Shown here: positions 44,539-52,853 of the stretch, piece after piece
Layout of the letters: every line of letters begins with the position of its first letter
How positions within the stretch are numbered: position 1 is the stretch's first letter
Source: an uncultured Pelagibacteraceae bacterium
GTDB lineage: Bacteria > Pseudomonadota > Alphaproteobacteria > Pelagibacterales > Pelagibacteraceae
Direction of reading: 5' to 3'
NCBI GenBank assembly: GCA_902559395.1
Contig: CACEHR010000004.1
Span: 1 to 64,000 of the forward strand
Length of the DNA stretch: 64,000 nt
Made by a program: the position numbers and the translations under genes
Notes under the pieces: model-generated
Told to the model about the DNA's origin: nothing
Seen by the model: only the letters and a program-made list of their open reading frames with translations
Databases searched by the model: none

Positions 44539-46842
44539 TTAATTTTTTATTTTATTTTTAATTTTGTTAATACTCATTAAAATTCTTTCAGGTGTTGCAG
44601 GTGCATTAAGTTCAGGTGTAAACTGGTAATTTCCAATTGAAGCAACTGCATCTTTAATTGCATAAAAAACACTCATGGCTAGCATCAAAGGAGGTTCACC
44701 AGTTGTTTTTGCTTTATTAACAACTTTTTCTTTATTTAATCCTTCTTTAAAAATTTCTACATTAAATTTTTTTGGAATATCACTGACTGCAGGTATTTTG
44801 TAAGTCGATGGAGAAAAAGTTGTAATCTGACCATCTGATTTCCACTTCAATTCCTCTATTGTAAGCCAACCTTGTCCTTGTATAAAACCACCCTCTATCT
44901 GGCCCAGTTCTAGTGCTGGATTTATTGGTTTCCCAGCATCATGTAAGATATCCACTCTTTCCAGTATGTTTTCACCCGTCAATGTATCTACAGTTACTTC
45001 CGAAACAGCTGCTCCGTAACAAAAGTAATAAAAAGGCCTTCCTCTAAATTTTTTTTTATCAAAATTAATTTTTGGTGTTGAATAGAAGCCTGATGATGAA
45101 AGAGAAATTCTATTTAAATATGCCTCTTGAATTATGCTTTTAAATTCAAATTGTCTATTTCCAAATATTATATATTGATCTTTATAGACTGCCTCTTGAT
45201 TATAGATCTTATATTTTTTCTTAATAAATTTTTCTAAATTTAATTTAATTTTTGCTACTGCATTTAACGCTGCAGCTCCGTTAAGGTCTGTAGTTGATGA
45301 AGCAGCGCTAGCTGAAGTATTTGGCACCTTGGCTGTATTTGTTGATGAAATATGAACTAAACCATAAGGTAATCCAAAAGAATTAGCCACTAATTGAGCT
45401 ATCTTTGTATAGGTCCCCTGGCCCATTTCAATACCTCCATGATTTAAATGAATACTTCCATCTGTATAAATATGAACTAATGCTCCTGCTTGATTTAAAT
45501 GAATTGTTGTAAATGAAATACCAAATTTTAAAGGTGTAATAGCTATACCCTTCTTTTTAAATTTATTTTTTTCATTAAATTTTCTTATGTCCAAATATCT
45601 TATCTTGTAATTAGATCTACTTTCTAATTTTTTAAATATTTCATTAATGACATTATCTTCAACAGTCATTCCATAATGAGTTATATTTCTTTTATCTTTT
45701 TGATAAAAATTTTTTTTTCTGACTTCTATAGGATCTTTTTTTAAATACCTTGCGATATTATCTATAATATTTTCTATAGCCATCATCCCTTGATTTCCGC
45801 CAAAGCCTCTAAATGCAGTTGAGGTTGGAATATTTGTTTTACATAAATAATTTGTTACCTCGATATCTGAAATATAATATGCATTGTCTATATGAAGCAA
45901 AGCTCTTTCATTTATAGCAGCTGATAAATCAGGTGACATTCCACAATTTGAAGATAAGTTTAATTTTAATCCCTCAATAATTCCTTCATCATCAAAACCA
46001 ACTTCATATTCAGATAAAAATTCATGTCTTTTACCAGTCAATATTATATCGTCATCTCTATCTAATCTTAATTTGACTGGCTGCCCTGTTTTTTTTGCCA
46101 ACAAAGCACAAATACACGCCGTCATAAAATTTGTTTCCTTTCCACCAAACCCACCTCCAATTCTTCTGACTTCAACAGTTATTGAATTACTTTTTTGATT
46201 AAACATTTTTGCAATTAACTGTTGTGTTTCCGATGGATGTTGTGTCGAACTATAAACTAAAAAATTGTCGTCCTCTTTAGGAACAACAAAAGCTGCTTGG
46301 CCCTCTAAATAAAAGTGCTCTTGACTTCCAGTTGTAAAATTTCCTTTTAAATTATTTTTTGAATTTTTTATTTTTTTAGAAGGATTACCTTTTTTAACTT
46401 TTCTAGGTTTAAATAAAAATTGCTTCTTATTTAAAGCTTCTTTTATTGTGATAACTGGTTTTAAATCTTGATAGGTAACTTTAGCTTTTAATACTGCTTT
46501 TCTAGCAAGTTCTGTAGTTGTAGCAGCTACAGCGAATAATGGCTGACCAAAAAACTCTACTTTTTTTCCTGGAAAAATTGGATCACCTTCAAAAACTGGA
46601 CCTACGTCATTTCTACCAGGTATATCTCTTTGAGTAACTACCGTTATCACTCCTTCACTTTTTTTTACTTCAGTGAGGTCTATTTTTTTGATTATTGCAT
46701 GAGCTTTTTTGCTTAAACCAATAGCACCATAAATGGTATTTTTTGGTTCATTAATATCATCAGTATACTCTGCATATCCACTCACATGCTTATAAGCACT
46801 ATCATGTGGTCTTGTTTCCTCAATGTAGTTCTCTTTACTCAT
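44539..46842 (-). CDS. xdhB: Xanthine dehydrogenase, molybdenum-binding subunit
   Basis: A 767-residue molybdopterin-binding subunit. Molybdopterin blocks: RRIGGGFGGKE (about 225-235), AFRGFGGNQGM (about 345-355), GGIEMGQGTYTKI (about 460-472). The C-terminal AKTTGEPPLMLA includes the conserved Glu block of this family. It oxidises hypoxanthine and xanthine to urate. It follows xdhA directly (46842/46843), forming the two-subunit bacterial XdhAB. No xdhC maturation gene is seen in the window. Length fits. Confidence 0.95.
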   Translation of the reverse strand: MSKENYIEETRPHDSAYKHVSGYAEYTDDINEPKNTIYGAIGLSKKAHAIIKKIDLTEVKKSEGVITVVTQRDIPGRNDVGPVFEGDPIFPGKKVEFFGQPLFAVAATTTELARKAVLKAKVTYQDLKPVITIKEALNKKQFLFKPRKVKKGNPSKKIKNSKNNLKGNFTTGSQEHFYLEGQAAFVVPKEDDNFLVYSSTQHPSETQQLIAKMFNQKSNSITVEVRRIGGGFGGKETNFMTACICALLAKKTGQPVKLRLDRDDDIILTGKRHEFLSEYEVGFDDEGIIEGLKLNLSSNCGMSPDLSAAINERALLHIDNAYYISDIEVTNYLCKTNIPTSTAFRGFGGNQGMMAIENIIDNIARYLKKDPIEVRKKNFYQKDKRNITHYGMTVEDNVINEIFKKLESRSNYKIRYLDIRKFNEKNKFKKKGIAITPLKFGISFTTIHLNQAGALVHIYTDGSIHLNHGGIEMGQGTYTKIAQLVANSFGLPYGLVHISSTNTAKVPNTSASAASSTTDLNGAAALNAVAKIKLNLEKFIKKKYKIYNQEAVYKDQYIIFGNRQFEFKSIIQEAYLNRISLSSSGFYSTPKINFDKKKFRGRPFYYFCYGAAVSEVTVDTLTGENILERVDILHDAGKPINPALELGQIEGGFIQGQGWLTIEELKWKSDGQITTFSPSTYKIPAVSDIPKKFNVEIFKEGLNKEKVVNKAKTTGEPPLMLAMSVFYAIKDAVASIGNYQFTPELNAPATPERILMSINKIKNKIKN

Positions 46843-48279
46843 TTAATTTACTCTTGATAGCTTATTAGAATTTATTTCTACGAAACATTTCATCAATAAA
46901 TTTTTTGCTATCTCTAATCTGTATTCTTTACTAGCTCTCATGTCTCCAATAGGATTTAAATCTTTTTCTAAATATTTTTTTGCTTGATCAAAAGTATTGA
47001 TGGTAAGAGGCTTATTTTTAAGAATTTTTTCACATGCTTTAGCTCTTTTTGGTACGGCAGCCATGCCTCCATATGCAATATAAACCTCTTTAATTTTATT
47101 ATTATTAATCTCAAAATTAAAAGATCCACAAACAGATGAAATATCATCATCAAATCTTTTTGATATCTTAAATGCCTTAAAAATATTTTTCTTAAATAAT
47201 GGTATTTTTATTGAATGTATAAATTCATTGTTTTTTAATTTAGTTTTTCTGTAATCAAGAAAAAAATTATTTAAAGGTATCACTTTTCTTTTGTTAAAAC
47301 TTTCAATTAAAACCTCTGCATTTAAAGATAATAGAATTGGCAGTGTGTCACCAATTGGAGATGCTGTTGCAATATTGCCACCTATTGTTCCAACATTTCG
47401 AATTTGAACAGAGCCATATCTTTTTAAAACCAAATAAAAATCAGGATAATATTTTTTAATTTCTTTTTCAAATTTTATTAAAGGTGTAGCAGAACCAACT
47501 TCTAAATAATTTTTACTTACTTTGATAAAATCTAATTCATTAATTTCTTTTAAATCAATTATAAACGGAATTTCTTTTCTTTCTTTTGTGACTTTTAAAG
47601 ATAAGTCAGTTCCACCAGCAAGAAAACTAAAATTAGAATGTTTTTTAATTATACCTTTTAAATCTTTAATATTTTTTGGTGAAAAATAAATTTTATCATC
47701 TTTTTTAATATAAATATTTTTCGGTTTAATTTTTTTTAATTGCTGAATAACTTTATTTTTATTTTTGGAAAATTGATCATTCTTATTTATTTTATTTAAA
47801 CTTTTGGCAGCATCAATTATGGGTCTATAACCAGTACAACGACATAAATTACCTGATATAGAATCTGTTATTAATTCATTATTGAGACTTTTATTATTTT
47901 TAAACATTGAAAATAAAGACATGACAAATCCTGGCGTACAAAAACCACATTGTGAACCATGAAATTTTACCATCGCATCTTGCACTGGGTGAAGTTTTCC
48001 ATTTTCAGAAACTAAATCTTCAACAATTATAAGTTGTTTACCATTCAATGAGGGGACAAATGAAATACAAGAATTAATTGCTTTATATACAATTTTATTA
48101 TCGACTAATTCACCTAAAACAATTGTACATGCACCACAACCACCCTCCGAACATCCTTCTTTAGTTCCGGTCTTTTTTAATTCAGTTCTAATATAATTAA
48201 GTAATGTTTGATTTGGATCGGGATTTTTGATTATTATAAGCTTGTCATTTAATAGAAATTTAACAGAACTCGATATCAC
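46843..48279 (-). CDS. xdhA: Xanthine dehydrogenase, FeS/FAD subunit
   Basis: 478 residues. Two 2Fe-2S clusters with all eight Cys: C43, C48, C51, C71 and C111, C114, C146, C148 (QCGFCTPGFVM). The FAD domain (about 190-470) has FLAGGTDLSLKVTK and IGGNIATASPIGD. It passes electrons from the molybdenum centre to NAD. The start codon is GTG at 48277-48279, directly after the uraH stop, with AGAGGTAG in the uraH end as ribosome-binding site; translation is probably coupled. Confidence 0.95.
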   Translation of the reverse strand: MISSSVKFLLNDKLIIIKNPDPNQTLLNYIRTELKKTGTKEGCSEGGCGACTIVLGELVDNKIVYKAINSCISFVPSLNGKQLIIVEDLVSENGKLHPVQDAMVKFHGSQCGFCTPGFVMSLFSMFKNNKSLNNELITDSISGNLCRCTGYRPIIDAAKSLNKINKNDQFSKNKNKVIQQLKKIKPKNIYIKKDDKIYFSPKNIKDLKGIIKKHSNFSFLAGGTDLSLKVTKERKEIPFIIDLKEINELDFIKVSKNYLEVGSATPLIKFEKEIKKYYPDFYLVLKRYGSVQIRNVGTIGGNIATASPIGDTLPILLSLNAEVLIESFNKRKVIPLNNFFLDYRKTKLKNNEFIHSIKIPLFKKNIFKAFKISKRFDDDISSVCGSFNFEINNNKIKEVYIAYGGMAAVPKRAKACEKILKNKPLTINTFDQAKKYLEKDLNPIGDMRASKEYRLEIAKNLLMKCFVEINSNKLSRVN

Positions 48280-48630
48280 TTAACTACCTCTATAAGTAGA
48301 ATAACTCCAAGGTGAAACAAGTAAAGGAACATGGTAATGCTGTGAGGGATCTGAAATACCAAATCTTATAACAACATCATCCAAGAATGGTACATCGCTA
48401 GCTGAAGATGTATTTTTAAAATAATCACCAATATGAAAAATTAATTCATATTTACCTTTAATAAAAACATCTCCCTCTGCTAATGGTGAATTAGCTCTAC
48501 CATCGTCATTGAGTTTTGTTGACGTTAATTTTTTTCGTTCTGAATTATTAATATAAAACAACTCAACCAAGATACCTTTGCCAGGTTTACCAGAATACAC
48601 ATCTAAAACATGAGTTGTGAGCTTTGTCAT
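48280..48630 (-). CDS. uraH: 5-hydroxyisourate hydrolase
   Basis: 116 residues of the transthyretin-like family. The N-terminal LTTHVLDVYSGKPGKG (H7 catalytic) and the C-terminal SYHVP-type block ending in YRGS (113-116) are the two diagnostic signatures. It hydrolyses 5-hydroxyisourate to OHCU in the second urate-breakdown step. It is the first gene of the minus operon and is divergent from uraD across 47 bases. Length matches the family (about 115). Confidence 0.96.
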   Translation of the reverse strand: MTKLTTHVLDVYSGKPGKGILVELFYINNSERKKLTSTKLNDDGRANSPLAEGDVFIKGKYELIFHIGDYFKNTSSASDVPFLDDVVIRFGISDPSQHYHVPLLVSPWSYSTYRGS

Positions 48631-48677
48631 AAAATTATAGTATCATTTAATTTCAAACTTAAATTTTTAAAAGTTAT

Positions 48678-49175
48678 ATGAGAACAATAGATAACATTAA
48701 CGATCTTAACAAGTCTGATTTTTTGTCTATATTTGGTAATGTTTTTGAAAAAACTGAGTCAGTTGCTATGGAAGCTTTTGAGTTAAAACCATTTAAAAAC
48801 TTTGAAGATATTGTGTTTAAAATGCTTGGTATTTATGAAAATTACGAAAAGAATAAAATTTTAGAGATTTTAAATGCTCATCCTGAGCTTGCTGTAGCAA
48901 AAAAAATGACCTCTGAATCTATATCAGAACAAGCCTCTGCAAAATTAAACCAATGTTCTAATGATGAATATGAAGAATTTAAAAAATTAAATTCAGAATA
49001 TAAAAAAAAGTTTAATTTTCCTTTTATAATTGCCGTAAAAGGCAAAGATAAAAATGAAATTTTGAATAATTTTAGACAAAGAATACAAAGTGATGTAGAA
49101 AGTGAATTCCTTGAAGCAAAAAAACAAGTGAAAAAAATCGCAACCTTTCGTTTGAATGAAATAAATAAAAAATGA
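48678..49175 (+). CDS. uraD: OHCU decarboxylase
   Basis: 165 residues, all helical. The catalytic block HPELA has H68 and E70; SESISEQASAKLNQCS corresponds to the conserved S-x-x-EQ region, and the FPFIIAVKGK block is present. It decarboxylates OHCU stereospecifically to (S)-allantoin. The plus operon begins here and its stop overlaps the allantoicase start by 4 bases (ATGA). Confidence 0.95.
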   Translation: MRTIDNINDLNKSDFLSIFGNVFEKTESVAMEAFELKPFKNFEDIVFKMLGIYENYEKNKILEILNAHPELAVAKKMTSESISEQASAKLNQCSNDEYEEFKKLNSEYKKKFNFPFIIAVKGKDKNEILNNFRQRIQSDVESEFLEAKKQVKKIATFRLNEINKK

Positions 49176-50158
49176 AAAAATTTATAAGTGCAAAAATGAT
49201 TAACTTAGCAGATCCAAGGATTGGGACTAAAGTTATATTTAAGACTGACGATTTTTTTGCAGCTGCTCATAGAATATTAAACATCGAAACTCCGGTTTTT
49301 AAAGATGGACTATTTGACAAACATGGTAAATGGATGGATGGATGGGAAACAAGGAGAAGAAGATCAAAAGGTTTTGATTATTTAATTCTAAAACTTGGTA
49401 AACCTGGAAAGATATTTGATATAGATATTGACACAACACACTTCAATGGAAACCAACCCATGCATGCTTCGTTAGAGGGTTGCTTAAGCAAAACAAAGCC
49501 TAATAAGAAAACAAAATGGATTTCTTTACTTAGCAAAAAAAAACTTGGACCAAGCCGAAACCATAGCTTCAAATCAAACAACAAATCTGTTTTTAATTAT
49601 ATAAGACTAAACATTTTTCCAGATGGTGGAGTTGCAAGACTAAGGCTTTATGGAAAAATTGAAATGGAAAAAAACTTTTTAAATAACAAAACTATCAACC
49701 TTACATCTGTTTTAAATGGCGCTTCAATTATTGGTTGTAATAATGAACATTTCGGCAGGGCTGAAAATATCATAGCACCTGGTAAAGGAAAAAATATGGG
49801 AGATGGTTGGGAAACAAGAAGAAGTAGAGGAAAAAACTTTGATTGGCTTATAATAAAATTTGGAAAACCAGGATTAATTAAAAAACTAGAGATAGATACC
49901 CATCATTTTAAAGGAAACTATCCCGATAGTTGTTCAATTCAAACTGCAAGTATTACGAAAGAAATGTCCAATAAATCAATTGTCAATAATTCTGATAATT
50001 GGAAGTTTATTTTAAATAAATCAAAACTGTCAGCTCACAAAAAACATATTTTTAAAAAATTCTTAATTAAAAGAAGTAAGGAAAATTATCTTAGAATAAA
50101 TATCTATCCAGACGGTGGAATTTCAAGAATAAGGGCATTCGGAAATTTTGTGAGATGA
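49172..50158 (+). CDS. alc: Allantoicase
   Basis: 328 residues. Two internal jelly-roll repeats, each with a DGWETRRRR/SRGKxFDWLI-type block (about 48-66 and 210-228) and a LRINIYPDGGISRIR/IRLNIFPDGGVARLR block (about 148-162 and 308-322), are the known two-fold structure of allantoicase. It hydrolyses allantoate to (S)-ureidoglycolate plus urea. It overlaps uraD and allA by 4 bases each. Length fits the bacterial family (about 330). Confidence 0.95.
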   Translation: MKKFISAKMINLADPRIGTKVIFKTDDFFAAAHRILNIETPVFKDGLFDKHGKWMDGWETRRRRSKGFDYLILKLGKPGKIFDIDIDTTHFNGNQPMHASLEGCLSKTKPNKKTKWISLLSKKKLGPSRNHSFKSNNKSVFNYIRLNIFPDGGVARLRLYGKIEMEKNFLNNKTINLTSVLNGASIIGCNNEHFGRAENIIAPGKGKNMGDGWETRRSRGKNFDWLIIKFGKPGLIKKLEIDTHHFKGNYPDSCSIQTASITKEMSNKSIVNNSDNWKFILNKSKLSAHKKHIFKKFLIKRSKENYLRINIYPDGGISRIRAFGNFVR

Positions 50159-50646
50159 AAATAATAAAAGCAAAAAAAATTACAAAAAAAAATTTTTCTA
50201 AATTTGGTCAATTAATAGATACATCAAAAAAAAATCCTATAAATATTAATGATGGGTATGCAAAAAGATTTGATAATTTAATAAACGTAGATGCATCTAA
50301 AAACAAAGGGAAAGCAATTGTTAGTATTTTTAAAGCAAAAAAAAGAAGGTTTCCTATGAAAATCGATATGATGGAAAAACATCCTTTAGGAAGCCAAGCC
50401 TTTATACCAATGGAAGATACAAAATTTTTAGTATTTGTAGCACCGAAAGGAGATAAACCAGATGTAAATAAAATCCAATCCTTTTTAGTCCCAAAACAAA
50501 CTGGAGTTAATTACAATGCTGGTATTTGGCACTTTCCGTTGATTTCTATGAAAAATATGAATTTTCTAATTGTTGATAGAAAAGGAAAAGGAAACAATCT
50601 TGTTATTTATAAATTTAAAAAAGATCAAATTATTTTGAAAAAATGA
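50155..50646 (+). CDS. allA: Ureidoglycolate lyase
   Basis: 163 residues. The start KKNFSKFGQLID and the C-terminal GVNYNAGIWHFPLISM (G-V-x-Y-x-x-G-x-W-H-x-P) and FLIVDRKGKGNN blocks are diagnostic of AllA. It splits ureidoglycolate into glyoxylate and urea, ending the carbon route of purine breakdown. It sits between alc and puuE with 4-base overlaps at both ends. Confidence 0.94.
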   Translation: MKIIKAKKITKKNFSKFGQLIDTSKKNPININDGYAKRFDNLINVDASKNKGKAIVSIFKAKKRRFPMKIDMMEKHPLGSQAFIPMEDTKFLVFVAPKGDKPDVNKIQSFLVPKQTGVNYNAGIWHFPLISMKNMNFLIVDRKGKGNNLVIYKFKKDQIILKK

Positions 50647-51542
50647 AAAAAAAATACCCAAGAGATTTGGTGGGATATGGTTCCAAAAAAGTTAAGGTAA
50701 AGTGGCCTGGTAATGCTAAGTTGGCTTTGCAATTTGTGCTTAATTACGAGGAGGGAGCAGAGAATTGTACTCTTCATGGTGATAAAACTTCAGAAGTATT
50801 TTTATCAGAAATTATAGGAGCAAAACCAATTAAAGGTCGACACTTAAATATGGAATCAATTTATGAATATGGATCAAGAAGAGGGTTTTGGAGAATTCAT
50901 GATCTATTTAATAAAAAGAAAATTCCACTTACTATTTTTGGAGTTGGTATGGCATTGGAAAGAAATAAAGAAGTTTGTTTGGCTATAAAAAAAGCAAATT
51001 ATGAAGTTGCTAGTCATGGGTGGAGATGGATTGACTATCAAAATGTATCAAAGAAAAAAGAAAAGAATGATATGAAGCTTGCAGTCAAATCTATAAAAAA
51101 GATTTTTGGTAATCAACCTGCTGGTTGGTACACCGGTAGGTGTAGCGAAAATACTTTAGATTTAGTAATTGATAATGGTAGTTTTTTATACTGTAGCGAC
51201 ACATACAGTGACGATCTTCCTTATTGGATAAAAAAAGGTAATAAAAAACAGCTAATGGTTCCTTACACACTTGATAACAATGATATGAGGTTTGCAACCT
51301 ATCAAGGGTTTAATTCAGGTGAACAATTTTATAATTATTTAAAAGATAGTTTCGATGCCCTTTATGAGGAAGGAAAAACTTCACCTAAGATGATGTCGGT
51401 TGGCTTGCATTGTAGATTAATTGGAAGACCTGGTAGAATACAGTCTCTTAAAAAATTTTTAAATTACATCACGAAATTTAAGGATATTTGGATTTGCAAA
51501 AGAGTAGATATAGCTAAACATTGGATAAAAAATTATAGTTAA
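50643..51542 (+). CDS. puuE: Allantoinase PuuE (polysaccharide-deacetylase fold)
   Basis: 299 residues. The start YPRDLVGYGSKKVKVKWPG and NYEEGAENCTLHGD is characteristic of PuuE; the NodB-like core carries NMESIYEYGSRRGFWRIHDLF, EVASHGWRW and PAGWYTGRCSENT. It opens allantoin to allantoate without resembling the amidohydrolase-type AllB. Its presence completes the route from allantoin to ureidoglycolate. Length matches PuuE (about 300). It is the last gene of the plus operon and convergent, 8 bases away, with the cytochrome c gene. Confidence 0.93.
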   Translation: MKKKYPRDLVGYGSKKVKVKWPGNAKLALQFVLNYEEGAENCTLHGDKTSEVFLSEIIGAKPIKGRHLNMESIYEYGSRRGFWRIHDLFNKKKIPLTIFGVGMALERNKEVCLAIKKANYEVASHGWRWIDYQNVSKKKEKNDMKLAVKSIKKIFGNQPAGWYTGRCSENTLDLVIDNGSFLYCSDTYSDDLPYWIKKGNKKQLMVPYTLDNNDMRFATYQGFNSGEQFYNYLKDSFDALYEEGKTSPKMMSVGLHCRLIGRPGRIQSLKKFLNYITKFKDIWICKRVDIAKHWIKNYS

Positions 51543-51550
51543 AATTTTTA

Positions 51551-51874
51551 TTATTGTTCCGCAGCTATAGAAGTATAGTGAGCAACCGCTTCTATTTCCT
51601 CATCAGTAAGAATACCCTCCATTGCAGGCATTACTCCTATACCGTTTCTAACTGCCATTATAATTCTTTGAATATCAGGTCTAATTTCATTGAAATTTGG
51701 ACCAACCATTGCGTTCGATCCAGCGTCTGAGAGCATATGGCATGCTGCACAATTTCCTGCTCCCAGAAAAACTTCTTTTCCCTTATTAAACAATTCATCA
51801 GCATTAACGTGGGTTAATAATGAAAATATCAAAAATAATGATGCACCAAAGAAATTTAAAAATAATTTTTTCAC
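51551..51874 (-). CDS. Exported monoheme cytochrome c
   Basis: 107 residues with a signal peptide (1-25, cleavage after NA-D-E). One heme site CAACH (42-46) and a C-terminal Met in GVMPAMEG (about 80-87), as in class I c-type cytochromes. The mature protein is about 80 residues. It lies at the end of the purine island, on the opposite strand to puuE. Because PuuD here lacks its own cytochrome domain, this protein is the obvious candidate electron acceptor. It could also be a general cytochrome; only position supports the link. Confidence 0.88.
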   Translation of the reverse strand: MKKLFLNFFGASLFLIFSLLTHVNADELFNKGKEVFLGAGNCAACHMLSDAGSNAMVGPNFNEIRPDIQRIIMAVRNGIGVMPAMEGILTDEEIEAVAHYTSIAAEQ

Positions 51875-51917
51875 ATAAATTTGGTATCATAATTAAAAAA
51901 ATTTAAAAAGGAGAATT

Positions 51918-52205
51918 ATGAAAGCTTATTGGGTTGCAAATTATACTGAAATAAAAGACGACGAAAGACTTAAAAAATATGCCGTTAAAGCAAAAGAAGC
52001 GGTTGAAAAATATTCTGGAAAAATAATAGCGAGGAGTGCAAATAATGTAACTTTAGAAGGTAGGGAAATGGTGAGAGTAGCACTTGCAGAATTTCCAGAT
52101 ATTGAAACAGCAAAAAATTGTTACAATTCCGAAGAGTATGTTGAAGCTAGAAAACATTTAGAAAATAATGCTACTAGAGAACACATAATTTTTGAGGGAA
52201 TGTAA
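51918..52205 (+). CDS. DUF1330 family protein
   Basis: 95 residues of the ferredoxin-like dimeric alpha/beta barrel DUF1330 group: AYWVANYTEIKDDERLKKYA, a central GKIIARSANNVTLEG strand, and F-P-D-I-E-T-A-K-N-C-Y-N-S-E-E-Y. Members occur widely and have no agreed function. A good ribosome-binding site (AAGGAG, 51908-51913) precedes the ATG. It is divergent from the cytochrome gene across 43 bases. Confidence 0.85.
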   Translation: MKAYWVANYTEIKDDERLKKYAVKAKEAVEKYSGKIIARSANNVTLEGREMVRVALAEFPDIETAKNCYNSEEYVEARKHLENNATREHIIFEGM

Positions 52206-52217
52206 GCTGATAAAAAC

Positions 52218-52853
52218 TTAATATTGAATAGGTTCGGGATCTATACTTCTCCATAAATACCAAGTTGCAACAGAACAGTAAGGGGAAAACTTTTTGTTTA
52301 GATATTTAACGTAACTTTCTGGTGGTAAATATTTTTTATTAAAATTTTTTGAAATAGCTCTTAACAAACCAATATCCTGGATGGGCCAAATATTAGGACG
52401 ATTATAAGTAAATAACAAAATCATTTCTGCTGACCATCTTCCAATTTGTCTTAATTGAGAAAGATAAATTATGGCATCTTCATCAGACATATTTGAAATA
52501 AGTCTTGGATTAAACTCTTTACTTAATATTTTTTTTGCTAAACTTTTTATTCCTTTTACTTTCTGTCTACTTAGACCACAGCTTTTAAGTTGAATAGTAG
52601 ATAACTTGCTGACTGTTTTTGCATTAATTTTATTTTTACATTTTTTCTTAAATTTTAAAAAAACTGAATTAGCAGCAGCTACACTAATTTGTTGTCCAAT
52701 TATACTTTTGCAGAGAGAGAAGAAGACATCTTTTCTTGAAGTTAACACTGTCTCTGAAGGAGATTTATATTTTTTAATCAAAGAAGACATGATTTTATCT
52801 TTTTTAGATAAATATTTTTTTGCTTTATTCCAATATGATGGGGTTTTACTCAT
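52218..52853 (-). CDS. DNA-3-methyladenine glycosylase (AlkA/HhH-GPD)
   Basis: 211 residues with an HhH-GPD domain. IIGQQISVAAANSV (about 51-64) is the conserved entry helix; LRQIGRWSAEMILLFTY (134-150) is the helix-hairpin-helix, followed by the catalytic Asp D160 in PIQDIGL. It removes alkylated bases. The AlkA-specific N-terminal domain is absent, so it is the short MAG/Mag1-type. It overlaps the EamA gene by 8 bases. Confidence 0.88.
   Translation of the reverse strand: MSKTPSYWNKAKKYLSKKDKIMSSLIKKYKSPSETVLTSRKDVFFSLCKSIIGQQISVAAANSVFLKFKKKCKNKINAKTVSKLSTIQLKSCGLSRQKVKGIKSLAKKILSKEFNPRLISNMSDEDAIIYLSQLRQIGRWSAEMILLFTYNRPNIWPIQDIGLLRAISKNFNKKYLPPESYVKYLNKKFSPYCSVATWYLWRSIDPEPIQY

Noticed and set aside
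49172..50158. Apparent internal duplication in the allantoicase gene
   Set aside because: Two related jelly-roll domains are the standard architecture of allantoicase, so this is not a recent duplication.
48631..51890. Shared GTATCAT motif in the uraH/uraD gap (48640-48646) and the cytochrome/DUF1330 gap (51884-51890)
   Set aside because: Seven matching bases in two short AT-rich gaps can arise by chance, and the motif resembles -10 elements. It is absent before the permease and importer genes, so I do not claim a purine operator.
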